Source: a virus. From it: DNA of 23,355 nucleotides. The position numbers and the translations under genes are program-made. The notes beneath the pieces were generated by a model. The model searched no databases, had not been told where the DNA came from, and saw only the letters and a list, made by a program, of their open reading frames with translations. The DNA is taken from positions 3,106 to 26,460 of the IMG/VR virus record IMGVR_UViG_3300008106_000025. One strand, written 5' to 3'. Positions 5,159 through 12,115 of this stretch are shown piece by piece. Numbering within the stretch: the first letter of the stretch is position 1; each line of letters opens with the position of its first letter.

Positions 5159-8020
5159 ATGAAAATCATGACTACCCTTCACCTCGACTTTGAAACCTAC
5201 AGCGCCGCTGACTTGCCCGTTGTTGGGCTGGATAATTACGCCAGCGACCCGACAACGGGCGTGCATTGTGTCGCGTGGTGTTTCGGTGATGGTCAGGTGC
5301 AGCTCATCGGCGCGTCCTCGCAAGGTTGGCCGCAGCTACCCGACGAGATAGCGACCCACGTTCGCAACGGCGGCACGGTCGTCGCGCACAACGCGGCCTT
5401 TGAGTTGGCGATATGGAATAAAGTGTGCGCCCCCAAATACGGTTGGCCGATCCTCAGCCCCAAGCAAATGCGCTGCACAATGGCGCAAGCCTACGCCATG
5501 TCGTTGCCAGGTAGCCTGGAAAAAGCGGCAGCGGCGCTCGGCATTCAGCAGAACAAAGATATGGTCGGCGCCCGCGTGATGATGCAGCTGGCCAGACCAA
5601 AACCCGACGGCACTTTTTGGACGGCGGAAGACGTGCCTGAAAAATTCCAACGCCTTTACGATTACTGTAAGTCGGACGTCGAGGTAGAACGAGCCATCGA
5701 CAACCGCATGATGCGGCTCTCCGAACAGGAGCAGCACGTCTGGGTTCTTGACCAGTTGATAAACCAACGCGGCATTCGCGTTGACCTGCCCGCCATTCAG
5801 AAAGCCATCGCCATGGTGGAACAAGAGAGGGCGCGGCTCGACAAGGAGATGCTGTGCACCACGGGCGGCGTCGTCGGCAAGTGTTCGGAAGTTCAACTGC
5901 TGGTGAAGTGGATACGCACGCAGGGCGTGGAGATTAAAGGACTGGCCAAAGCCGACGTTCTCGATGCGCTCACGGGCGAGCTGCCCCAACCTGTGCGCGA
6001 CGCCCTGGCGCTGAGGAAAGAGGCGGCCAAGTCTTCGACCGCCAAACTCTTGGCCATGAAGAACCGCGCCAGTCGTGACGGTCGTGTGCGCGGGTGCTTC
6101 CAGTATCACGGCGCATCGACAGGCCGTTGGGCACATCGCGGTATCCAGCCTGGCAATCTGCCGCGCCCACGCAAGCTGACCAACGACGATAATCATAACG
6201 CACGCCTTGTCTATCACATCAACGAACTGATAGCCGCAGGTGCGCGTGACGAGCTTGATATTTTGTACGGCCCAGTGATGGACGCTCTGGCTGATAGCGT
6301 GCGCGGTATGATTATTCCCAACCCAGGCTACGAGCTGGCGGCAGTGGACTTCAGCGCCATTGAAGCGCGGGTGTTGGCGTGGTTGGCGGGGCAGGAAAAC
6401 GTGCTCGACATCTTTCGCACGCACGGCAAGATTTACGAACACGCGGCCAGCGGTATCTATCGCAAGCCTATCGAAGCCGTCACCAAGTCGGAGCGTCAGA
6501 TAGGTAAGGTCGCCTGCTTTGGTGCGCAAACGCAAGTGGTGACGAACAACGGCATCAAAGCTATAATCGATGTATTACCGACTGATTTATTGTGGGACGG
6601 CGTTGAGTGGGTAAAGCATTGCGGGGTGGTAGAAAACGGTGTGCAACCGGTTGTTCGTGTGGCAGACACAGAAATGACGCCCGACCATTTGGTGTTGACG
6701 GGTCAGGATTGGACGCCAGCGCAAAGACTTATTTCCAACGCAAGTACCCTCTCCCTAGCATTGGCGACAGGTTCGGAGAACTTACCGTCCTCGGTCTCGA
6801 TAAGAGGCGCCGAAACGGACAAACCCGATATTTCATCAAGGTGCAATGCTCCTGCGGCGCAGATCCACACTTTGTTTATGAGGACAATCTGCGAAGGGGC
6901 GCGTCAACCCGGTGCGGCAGATGCGCCAAGAAGAAGGCGGCGCTTTATCGAACGACCCATTACCCATGCGCCAGCATCGTTGCCGATCAGAAGCACAGGA
7001 AGCGGCTGCTTACTCGCATATCCGCATGTATCAGTCGGTGCCACAATCCCGACAACAAGGGTTACATCCACTACGGGGCGCGGGGAATATCCGTGCACGA
7101 GCCGTGGAGGAAAGACCGAGTGCAATTCCTGGCCTACCTCATCACACTCCCAGGGTGGAACAACCCCGCGCTGGAGTTGGATCGCATCAATGTTGACGCA
7201 GGTTATGAACCTGGAAATCTTAGGTTCATTTCGCGCTCTGCGAACGCTTGCAACAAACGCAAAATCGGAGATTTGCAAGCCAGAATCAGCTGGCTTGAAG
7301 CCAGTCTTCGACATTGTGAATGCGGGGCCAAGGCACAGGTTCACCATCCTAACTAGCGATGGCCCGCTTATCGTCCACAACTGCCTTGCGCTAGGGTATG
7401 GCGGCGGTGTCGGCGCCTTCCAGTCCATGGCGCGCGCATATGGCGTGAAGGTCGAAGACGCGCTGGCCGACGATATTAAGCGTGCGTGGCGCGACAGCCA
7501 CCCCCACATCGTCAGTTACTGGTACGACCTTGAGCGCGCCGCCATTGCTGCTGTCGAGTTGGGCGGTGTGTGCGGAGCAGGTGCGCCTGGACGTGAGGTG
7601 CGATTCAAAAAGAATGGCAGCTTCCTTTGGTGCAAGCTGCCCTCTGGTCGCGTGCTTTGCTACCCGTACCCAGTCATCAAGGAGATTGAAACACCGTGGG
7701 GTGAAATGCGCGGCGCGCTGCATTTCATGTCGGTAAACGGTGTGACCAACAAGTGGGAAGAAACCAAAACCTACGGTGGGTCGTTGGCGGAGAACGTCAC
7801 ACAGGCGGTAGCCCGCGACCTGTTGGCCGAAGCAATTGTCCGTTTTGAGGAAGAAGGCATCAGCACCGTCATGCACTGTCATGACGAAATCGTTGCCGAA
7901 ATTAAATCAGGCTCGATAACATTGGAAGAAATTGAACGCATCATGTGCGTCTCACCGACTTGGGCGGGAGGGCTACCCCTCGCCGCCGAAGGTTACATTG
8001 CAACCCGTTACCGAAAATAG
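5159..8020 (+). CDS. Family A (T7-like) DNA polymerase interrupted by an intein
   Basis: A 953-codon frame; removing the 289-residue intein (residues 453-741) leaves a 664-residue polymerase, normal for T7-type enzymes. The 3'-5' exonuclease has Exo I DFET (D10, E12), Exo II HNAAFE, and Exo III YDYCKSD. Polymerase motif A is VDFSAIEAR (D397), motif B is split by the intein as GKVA / CLALGYGGG, and motif C is MHCHDE (H908, D909, E910). After splicing it would be the phage replicative polymerase. The start could be ATG 5159 or 5168 (MTTLHLDFETYS); neither has a clear Shine-Dalgarno sequence and a terminator lies directly upstream, so expression may need read-through or another promoter. Confidence 0.95.
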   Translation: MKIMTTLHLDFETYSAADLPVVGLDNYASDPTTGVHCVAWCFGDGQVQLIGASSQGWPQLPDEIATHVRNGGTVVAHNAAFELAIWNKVCAPKYGWPILSPKQMRCTMAQAYAMSLPGSLEKAAAALGIQQNKDMVGARVMMQLARPKPDGTFWTAEDVPEKFQRLYDYCKSDVEVERAIDNRMMRLSEQEQHVWVLDQLINQRGIRVDLPAIQKAIAMVEQERARLDKEMLCTTGGVVGKCSEVQLLVKWIRTQGVEIKGLAKADVLDALTGELPQPVRDALALRKEAAKSSTAKLLAMKNRASRDGRVRGCFQYHGASTGRWAHRGIQPGNLPRPRKLTNDDNHNARLVYHINELIAAGARDELDILYGPVMDALADSVRGMIIPNPGYELAAVDFSAIEARVLAWLAGQENVLDIFRTHGKIYEHAASGIYRKPIEAVTKSERQIGKVACFGAQTQVVTNNGIKAIIDVLPTDLLWDGVEWVKHCGVVENGVQPVVRVADTEMTPDHLVLTGQDWTPAQRLISNASTLSLALATGSENLPSSVSIRGAETDKPDISSRCNAPAAQIHTLFMRTICEGARQPGAADAPRRRRRFIERPITHAPASLPIRSTGSGCLLAYPHVSVGATIPTTRVTSTTGRGEYPCTSRGGKTECNSWPTSSHSQGGTTPRWSWIASMLTQVMNLEILGSFRALRTLATNAKSEICKPESAGLKPVFDIVNAGPRHRFTILTSDGPLIVHNCLALGYGGGVGAFQSMARAYGVKVEDALADDIKRAWRDSHPHIVSYWYDLERAAIAAVELGGVCGAGAPGREVRFKKNGSFLWCKLPSGRVLCYPYPVIKEIETPWGEMRGALHFMSVNGVTNKWEETKTYGGSLAENVTQAVARDLLAEAIVRFEEEGISTVMHCHDEIVAEIKSGSITLEEIERIMCVSPTWAGGLPLAAEGYIATRYRK
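6515..7381 (+). mobile_element. Intein in DNA polymerase motif B, with nested HNH gene
   Basis: An 867-bp in-frame insertion (289 codons). Splicing block A starts at Cys1 (CFGAQTQVVTNNG), followed by LLWDGVEWVKH and block B MTPDHLVLT with the TxxH signature. The C-terminal block F is VFDIVNAGPRHRF and block G is PLIVHN, followed by the +1 Cys of CLALGYGGG. All residues expected for class 1 splicing (Cys1, TxxH, penultimate His, Asn, Cys+1) are present. The insertion point is the highly conserved O-helix motif, typical of inteins. About 190 codons between blocks B and F in this frame are low-quality, Arg/Ser/Thr/Pro-rich sequence with no endonuclease motif; the endonuclease is encoded there in another frame. 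Confidence 0.93.
6607..7356 (+). CDS. HNH homing endonuclease encoded out of frame inside the intein
   Basis: Read in the frame one base behind the polymerase frame, this segment gives a convincing HNH endonuclease. There is an IGDRFGELTVLGL start (from about 6760), a zinc-binding pair (CSCG ... TRCGRC), then SRCHNPDNKGYIHYGARGI, EPW, and the core LELDRINVDAGYEPGNLRF, ending in a short coiled coil (LQARISWLEASL). This is the layout of free-standing phage HNH enzymes. The listed GTG at 6607 gives 249 residues, but the first ~50 and last ~15 codons are shadows of the intein splicing blocks. TTG at 6709 is another start, and no good ribosome binding site is seen for either. It would cut intein-free polymerase genes to spread the element. 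Expression route unknown. Confidence 0.8.
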   Translation: MGKALRGGRKRCATGCSCGRHRNDARPFGVDGSGLDASAKTYFQRKYPLPSIGDRFGELTVLGLDKRRRNGQTRYFIKVQCSCGADPHFVYEDNLRRGASTRCGRCAKKKAALYRTTHYPCASIVADQKHRKRLLTRISACISRCHNPDNKGYIHYGARGISVHEPWRKDRVQFLAYLITLPGWNNPALELDRINVDAGYEPGNLRFISRSANACNKRKIGDLQARISWLEASLRHCECGAKAQVHHPN

Positions 8021-8037
8021 GATTTGGAGGATTCATT

Positions 8038-8226
8038 ATGAGCGACGAAATCGACATTGCATCTGAGCGTGAAGAAATGCTGCGCAGTCACGCGCTGCGC
8101 TATCGCAAGAGAGCTGGCCCCCCGTGGACGGGACGCTGCGCGAATTGCGACGACCCTGTGGAGATACCGTTGCGTTGGTGTAACGCGGATTGCAGGGATG
8201 AATGGGATGGTAGAGGAAAGAAATGA
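8038..8226 (+). CDS. Small zinc-finger phage protein
   Basis: A 62-residue protein with TTGGAGG at 8024-8030 before ATG 8038. A charged N-terminal helix (SEREEMLRSHALRYRKR) is followed by a four-cysteine site: C-x2-C in GRCANCDDP and C-x3-C in RWCNADCRDEW, a likely zinc ribbon. Very similar small Cys-rich proteins are common next to phage replication genes; their partner or target is not known to me. Its stop overlaps the start of the primase-helicase gene (ATGA), implying translational coupling. Confidence 0.8.
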   Translation: MSDEIDIASEREEMLRSHALRYRKRAGPPWTGRCANCDDPVEIPLRWCNADCRDEWDGRGKK

Positions 8227-10382
8227 GCAAATTAGAAGCAGCACTGTCGTTGGCGCATCGCGGGTTCCATGTTTTTCCGTGCGAAGCCAACAGCAAAATA
8301 CCTTTGATTAAGGATTTTCCCAACCGCGCTACCCGCGATGCGGATCAAATCCATAAGTGGTTTGCGGGTAACGATTGCAACATCGGTATCAGCACGTCGA
8401 AATTTGGCGATGACCTGGCGCTTTGCGTCATTGATATAGACACGAAGGGGAACAAGGATGGGTACGCACAGATCCTCGAACTCGAACTTAAAGGGTATGA
8501 ATTTCCCGCCAGCATCGAACAAGAAACCCCCAGCGGTGGGCGACACATCATCTACACCACCGAGCATCCCCTCAAGCAAGGGGTCAACGTCCTCGGAGCT
8601 GGCCTCGATATTCGGTCAAGAGGAGGATACATCGTTGGAGAAGGAAGCCAGATTGACGGGAAGCCGTACCGACAAATCGACACCCACCGCCCACTGGCGT
8701 CAGCGCCAGAGTGGCTTGTCAGCCGATTGGGTCAAGACAAGTTTGAGGTGGCTCGCGCTTCTGTCGTTCTTGCTGGCGTGGATGCTGATAGGGCATCTAA
8801 CCGCGCTGTTTCTTACCTGACCAACGCGCCGCTATCTGTCGAAGGCGAAGGTGGAGACCTGACCGCGTACAAGGTGGCGGCCAATCTGAAAGACCTTGGG
8901 TGTTCTGTCGAACAGGCCTACGAGCTGATGCTCGAACATTGGAACGAGCGCTGCGACCCGCCATGGTCGGGGGACGAACTTCTCAGCAAGGTGCGCCACG
9001 CTTTCAAGTATGGCCGTGACCCGCAGGGAATCTCCGCACCAGAAGCGGTGTTTATGGCGGCAACCCCCGCAAACGATTTCGACGACAAGCAGCATCCTGT
9101 TGAGGCGCTCAACGCCGAATACGCTTTCATCAAGGACGGGGCGTTTGTGTTGCAGGAGACGACCGACTTCAAAGGCCGCTTCACCACACTGCGTCTGTCG
9201 CCGCCCGCGCTGCACGCATGGTTCGCCAACAAGGTGCTGCCAATGGGAGACAAGGCGGTGCCGTTGTCAAAACTTTGGATGACAGACCCTGGTCGCCGTG
9301 AATACGACAGCGTGGTGTTCTCACCTTTGAACCAGGTGCAGGCACGGTTCTACAATCTGTGGCGTGGGTTCTCTGTTGAACCTGCCGCCACCAACGACCA
9401 CCCATCGGTGGCAGCGTTTCGTGAACACGCATTGCACAACGTGTGCAACGGCGACGAAGCGTTGTGCCGTTGGTTGCTGGGGTATTTCGCGCACATGATC
9501 CAGCGCCCTGGCGAGAAGCCGTTGGTGGCGTTGGTGTTCAAAGGCGACAAAGGGACGGGGAAGAACGCCCTGGTCGAACGTGTCGGGCATTTGCTTGGCC
9601 CGCACTTCCTGGTTGCTGATGACGAGCGCTACCTGCTGTCGAACTTCAACAGCCACCTGGAGAGCAATCTGTTCTTCGTCCTGGACGAGGCGAGCTGGGC
9701 TGGCGACAAGCGCGCTGAAGGCAAGCTCAAAGGATTGATTACAGGTTCGGAGCATCTCATCGAGCGCAAAGGCGCGGAACCCTACAAGATGGATAACCTT
9801 GTCAGGGTCGCCATCATCGGCAACGAGAAGTGGTTGGTGCCTGCCACCGTGGACGAGCGCAGGTTCGCGGTGTTCAACGTCGGCGGTGGCCGCAAGCAGG
9901 ATCGAAAATTCTTCGAAGACATGCGGGTGGGCATGGAGCGCGGCGGCTACGCCTGCCTACTGCGCTTCCTGCTGGACTACGACTTGACCGGCATCGACGT
10001 GAATGCCGCGCCGAACACCCAGGGGTTGATAGACCAGAAGCACGCCAGCCTGCAACCAGAGCAGGAGTGGTGGCTTGACTGCCTGTCCTCGAACTCCCTG
10101 GTCGGCAGCGATTGGGACGGCGTGCTGCCAGACCTGATCCCGACCAACCGCGTGCGGTCGTCATTCGAGAGTTGGGCGCGGGGGCGGAACATCCGGTCGC
10201 GTCTGCCTGGCCGCAACGACTTCAGCCGAGCATTGCTGGCCATGGCGCCTAGCATGGAAAAGCTCAAGACCAAGCCAGATGAACCTGAGGACAGCACCTA
10301 TTCCTACAAGAACCCAGGGATAGGGAAGCTGCGGGACGACTGGGACAAATTCATTGGAGGGAAAAATGAGTGGAACGATTGA
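8223..10382 (+). CDS. Bifunctional primase-polymerase fused to SF3/D5-type helicase
   Basis: A 719-residue replication protein. Residues 1-170 form an archaeo-eukaryotic-type prim-pol domain: metal-binding VIDIDTK (D71, D73), SGGRHIIY (H108), and GLDIRSRGGYIVGEGS (128-143). A primase C-terminal-like helical part follows (about 190-270, AYKVAANLKDLG ... KVRHAFKYG). The C-terminal half is a DUF5906/D5-like superfamily 3 helicase with Walker A GDKGTGKN (441-448), Walker B FFVLDEA (484-490), sensor IIGNE and an arginine-finger-like DERRFAVF. It would unwind DNA and make primers for the polymerase upstream. ATG 8223 overlaps the preceding stop. Confidence 0.93.
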   Translation: MSKLEAALSLAHRGFHVFPCEANSKIPLIKDFPNRATRDADQIHKWFAGNDCNIGISTSKFGDDLALCVIDIDTKGNKDGYAQILELELKGYEFPASIEQETPSGGRHIIYTTEHPLKQGVNVLGAGLDIRSRGGYIVGEGSQIDGKPYRQIDTHRPLASAPEWLVSRLGQDKFEVARASVVLAGVDADRASNRAVSYLTNAPLSVEGEGGDLTAYKVAANLKDLGCSVEQAYELMLEHWNERCDPPWSGDELLSKVRHAFKYGRDPQGISAPEAVFMAATPANDFDDKQHPVEALNAEYAFIKDGAFVLQETTDFKGRFTTLRLSPPALHAWFANKVLPMGDKAVPLSKLWMTDPGRREYDSVVFSPLNQVQARFYNLWRGFSVEPAATNDHPSVAAFREHALHNVCNGDEALCRWLLGYFAHMIQRPGEKPLVALVFKGDKGTGKNALVERVGHLLGPHFLVADDERYLLSNFNSHLESNLFFVLDEASWAGDKRAEGKLKGLITGSEHLIERKGAEPYKMDNLVRVAIIGNEKWLVPATVDERRFAVFNVGGGRKQDRKFFEDMRVGMERGGYACLLRFLLDYDLTGIDVNAAPNTQGLIDQKHASLQPEQEWWLDCLSSNSLVGSDWDGVLPDLIPTNRVRSSFESWARGRNIRSRLPGRNDFSRALLAMAPSMEKLKTKPDEPEDSTYSYKNPGIGKLRDDWDKFIGGKNEWND

Positions 10383-10608
10383 ACAAACCTATCTATTGGA
10401 AAGGAAAGATAGCATGAACTTGACTACACAAGAAGCCGCAGACCGTATGCGACTAACCGTCAGAACCCTGGCCAACTGGCGTGTAAGGGGAGACGGCCCC
10501 CGCTTCATCAAGATGGGGCACAAGGTTCTTTACCCTGTGACTGAGATCGAGGCGTTCGAGCAGCGCCAGCTTCGGGACAGCACGGCTCATAAAAGAAAGC
10601 GCCCGTGA
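10366..10608 (+). CDS. Excisionase/MerR-like HTH DNA-binding protein
   Basis: An 80-residue protein. ATG 10366 follows GGAGGG (10356-10361) and overlaps the end of the primase gene. An alternative ATG at 10414, with AAGGA 8 bases upstream, would begin exactly at the domain (MNLTTQEAADRMRL). The winged-helix HTH_17 pattern is clear: TTQEAADRMRLTVRTLANW, then a basic RGDGPRFIKMGHKVLYPVTEIEAFE wing and recognition region, and a basic tail. Position immediately before the attachment site and integrase makes a recombination directionality factor (Xis) the best guess, but a repressor-like role is possible. Confidence 0.8.
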   Translation: MSGTIEQTYLLERKDSMNLTTQEAADRMRLTVRTLANWRVRGDGPRFIKMGHKVLYPVTEIEAFEQRQLRDSTAHKRKRP

Positions 10609-10739
10609 CCGCAGGCTGATGCTGAGACTCCAACGCGTCCGTTCATCCTACCAACACCAGCGGCGGCGCAGAACTCATGATTTCTGCCGGGCTAACCCCA
10701 TAGTACCCGAAACCGCCGTGCGGTACAAGCGGGAACGGT

Positions 10740-10761
10740 TTGCTACCAGTGTGCTACCAGC
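10740..10761 (+). repeat. Left 22-bp arm-type direct repeat
   Basis: Two adjoining near-copies of TGCTACCAG (TGCTACCAGTG then TGCTACCAGC). An identical 22-bp copy lies at 10950-10971 in the same orientation. It is 46 bases from the tRNA-like core. Role as an integrase arm-binding site is inferred from placement. Confidence 0.7.
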
Positions 10762-10807
10762 GGCTTTCTTGCTACCCGGAAATTTCACCGTAACTTGTTG
10801 GAAAAAT

Positions 10808-10852
10808 TGGCTCCCCGAGTAGGACTCGAACCTACGACCTAGCGATTAACAG
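10808..10852 (-). other. tRNA-Asn(GTT) 3' fragment: attP core
   Basis: On the - strand this reads from the anticodon loop (CTGTTAA, anticodon GTT) through the variable loop, a perfect T-arm (GTAGG TTCGAGT CCTAC), the acceptor 3' strand (TCGGGGA) and GCCA, including the encoded CCA. Upstream of the anticodon loop the sequence no longer matches a tRNA: no D-arm, no 5' acceptor strand, and the anticodon stem 5' strand is lost. It is therefore not a functional tRNA gene but the identity segment that would rebuild the host tRNA-Asn gene on integration. The exact crossover point cannot be told from one sequence. Confidence 0.88.
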
Positions 10853-10898
10853 TCATTTTCAAGGGGATAATTGAGGGTACCCGGGCATCACAAACCTA

Positions 10899-10926
10899 TT
10901 GCAAACAAAGGAAATTGTGTTATTCT
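10899..10926 (+). promoter_or_regulatory. Candidate sigma-70 promoter for the integrase
   Basis: TTGCAA at 10899-10904 and TATTCT at 10921-10926 with a 16-base spacer, about 77 bases before the integrase start. Transcription would start near 10933, so the right arm-type repeat (10950-10971) lies in the leader, where bound integrase could block its own expression. Only the consensus match supports this. Confidence 0.35.
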
Positions 10927-10949
10927 ACATACCTGAACATCACTGATTG

Positions 10950-10971
10950 TTGCTACCAGTGTGCTACCAGC
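10950..10971 (+). repeat. Right 22-bp arm-type direct repeat
   Basis: A perfect copy of the repeat at 10740-10761, same orientation, 97 bases from the tRNA-like core on the other side. It lies in the leader of the integrase gene. Inferred integrase arm-binding site. Confidence 0.7.
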
Positions 10972-11002
10972 AAACAACCATCCACGGAGCGAGGCGCGCC
11001 TC

Positions 11003-12115
11003 ATGTCTGAGCTGAACGAACGGAACATCAAAGCCGCCAAGCCTGGCGAGACGTTGTGGGACGCCAACGTCAAGGGGCTGCATCTGCGCAGCTTTGAAGG
11101 CGGCAAGGCGTTCTACCTTTACTACCGCACCAAGACCGCCGCGCAGCGCAAACCAAAGCTGGGCGAGTACGGCGCCATCACCTTGGCGCAGGCGCGCAAG
11201 GTGGCGCAGGAGATGCTCAGCGAGGTGGCCGCTGGCCGTGACCCCGCAGCCAGTCGTGCTGAGGCCAAGGCCGAGCCTACGGTGCAGGACTTGTGGAACG
11301 AATACTGGAAGCGCCACGGCAGCAAGAAGAAGACGGGCGAGTCCGACGAGCGCCGTTGGCGGCTGCACATCGCGCCGCACTTTTCCCGCAAGAGGTTGTC
11401 CGAGATTAGCTACGGCATGGTGGCGGATATGCACGAGGCCATATCGCAGACCGCGCCTATCGAGGCCAACCGCGTGCTGGCGCAGCTTTCCAAGATGTTC
11501 AACTTTGCCAACCGCCCATTGGAGTGGATGGAGCGCAACCCTGCCAAGGGGGTCAAGCGCAACAAAGAGAACAAGCGCGAGCGCTACATGAAGGGGGAGG
11601 AAGCGGCAAAGATTGCAGAGCTTCTGCACTCCCACGCCGAGTCGCACCCCGCTTCTGTGGCGTTCCTGTATCTGTTGATATTGACTGGGGCGCGCAAGGG
11701 CGAGATTGCCAAGGCCAGCTGGTCGCAATTGGACGGGACAAAGTTGGTGCTGTTCGCGCACAAGACAGACCACACGGGTGACAAGCGGGTGATCCACCTG
11801 CCCCAGCCCGCTATGGAGGTGTTGGATCGTCTGCCCAAGACTAGCGCCACCATCACGGGCGTGCAGTCCCCTAAGAAGCTGTGGGACAAAATAAGGGTTG
11901 AGGCGGGTTGCCCTGATTTACGGATGCACGACCTCAGGCATTCATTCGCCAGCGCAGCTATCGCTGCGGGCTTGTCGTTAGCGCAGATAGGAGAACTGCT
12001 TGGGCACAAGTCCACGCAGACCACCAAGCGCTACGCTCACCTTATGGACGAGGTGGCCTCTGCTGCCGCCACCGCGACCGCTGATCGTATCCTGGCAGCT
12101 ATGGAGATTTCATGA
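11003..12115 (+). CDS. int: Tyrosine integrase (P4/DUF4102 type)
   Basis: A 370-residue site-specific recombinase. ATG 11003 is preferred because GAGG lies 8 bases upstream and the protein then begins with the family-typical MSELNERNIKAAKPGE. The frame is open to a GTG at 10961, but that lies in the arm repeat. The N-terminal arm-binding (DUF4102-like) domain covers about 1-85, the core-binding SAM-like domain about 90-185, and the catalytic domain the rest. Catalytic residues are R231 (TGARKGE), K254, H309 and R312 (HDLRHSF), H335 (LLGHKS) and Y344 (KRYAHL), all present, so it should be active. It integrates the phage at a tRNA-Asn gene, judging from the adjacent core. Confidence 0.95.
   Translation: MSELNERNIKAAKPGETLWDANVKGLHLRSFEGGKAFYLYYRTKTAAQRKPKLGEYGAITLAQARKVAQEMLSEVAAGRDPAASRAEAKAEPTVQDLWNEYWKRHGSKKKTGESDERRWRLHIAPHFSRKRLSEISYGMVADMHEAISQTAPIEANRVLAQLSKMFNFANRPLEWMERNPAKGVKRNKENKRERYMKGEEAAKIAELLHSHAESHPASVAFLYLLILTGARKGEIAKASWSQLDGTKLVLFAHKTDHTGDKRVIHLPQPAMEVLDRLPKTSATITGVQSPKKLWDKIRVEAGCPDLRMHDLRHSFASAAIAAGLSLAQIGELLGHKSTQTTKRYAHLMDEVASAAATATADRILAAMEIS

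Larger units (their letters stand above)
10609..11002. other. attP region (no protein gene)
   Basis: A 394-base non-coding stretch between the excisionase-like gene and the integrase. It holds a 45-bp tRNA-Asn 3' fragment, two perfect 22-bp direct repeats on either side of it, a further partial copy (TTGCTACC) near 10769, and a candidate integrase promoter. This is the expected layout of a tyrosine-integrase attP: a core that matches the host tRNA end, with arm-type sites on both sides. Short open frames here (for example 10619-10822) look random. Confidence 0.75.

Noticed and set aside
5336-6535. 399-codon open frame on the - strand inside the polymerase gene
   Set aside because: It mirrors the polymerase exonuclease and palm coding sequence, has no recognisable motif, and the + strand frame has clear family A motifs. 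High GC leaves antisense frames open.
6700-6770. Classic -1 programmed frameshift feeding the HNH frame
   Set aside because: No X-XXY-YYZ heptamer with a downstream structure is evident between block B and the HNH start, so I do not claim it.
10668-10687. Terminator after the excisionase-like gene
   Set aside because: There is a 6-bp stem (GCAGAA / TTCTGC) with an 8-base loop, but no T run follows.
10619-10822. Small protein gene in the attP region
   Set aside because: Arg-rich random-looking frame that crosses the left arm repeat and enters the tRNA fragment; no ribosome binding site.
10780-10890. Complete tRNA gene
   Set aside because: Only the anticodon loop to the CCA is present; the sequence 5' of the loop does not form an anticodon stem, D-arm or acceptor strand.
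10964-11797. 277-codon - strand frame opposite the integrase
   Set aside because: Antisense shadow of a well-supported integrase; His/Leu/Gly-rich composition with no domain.
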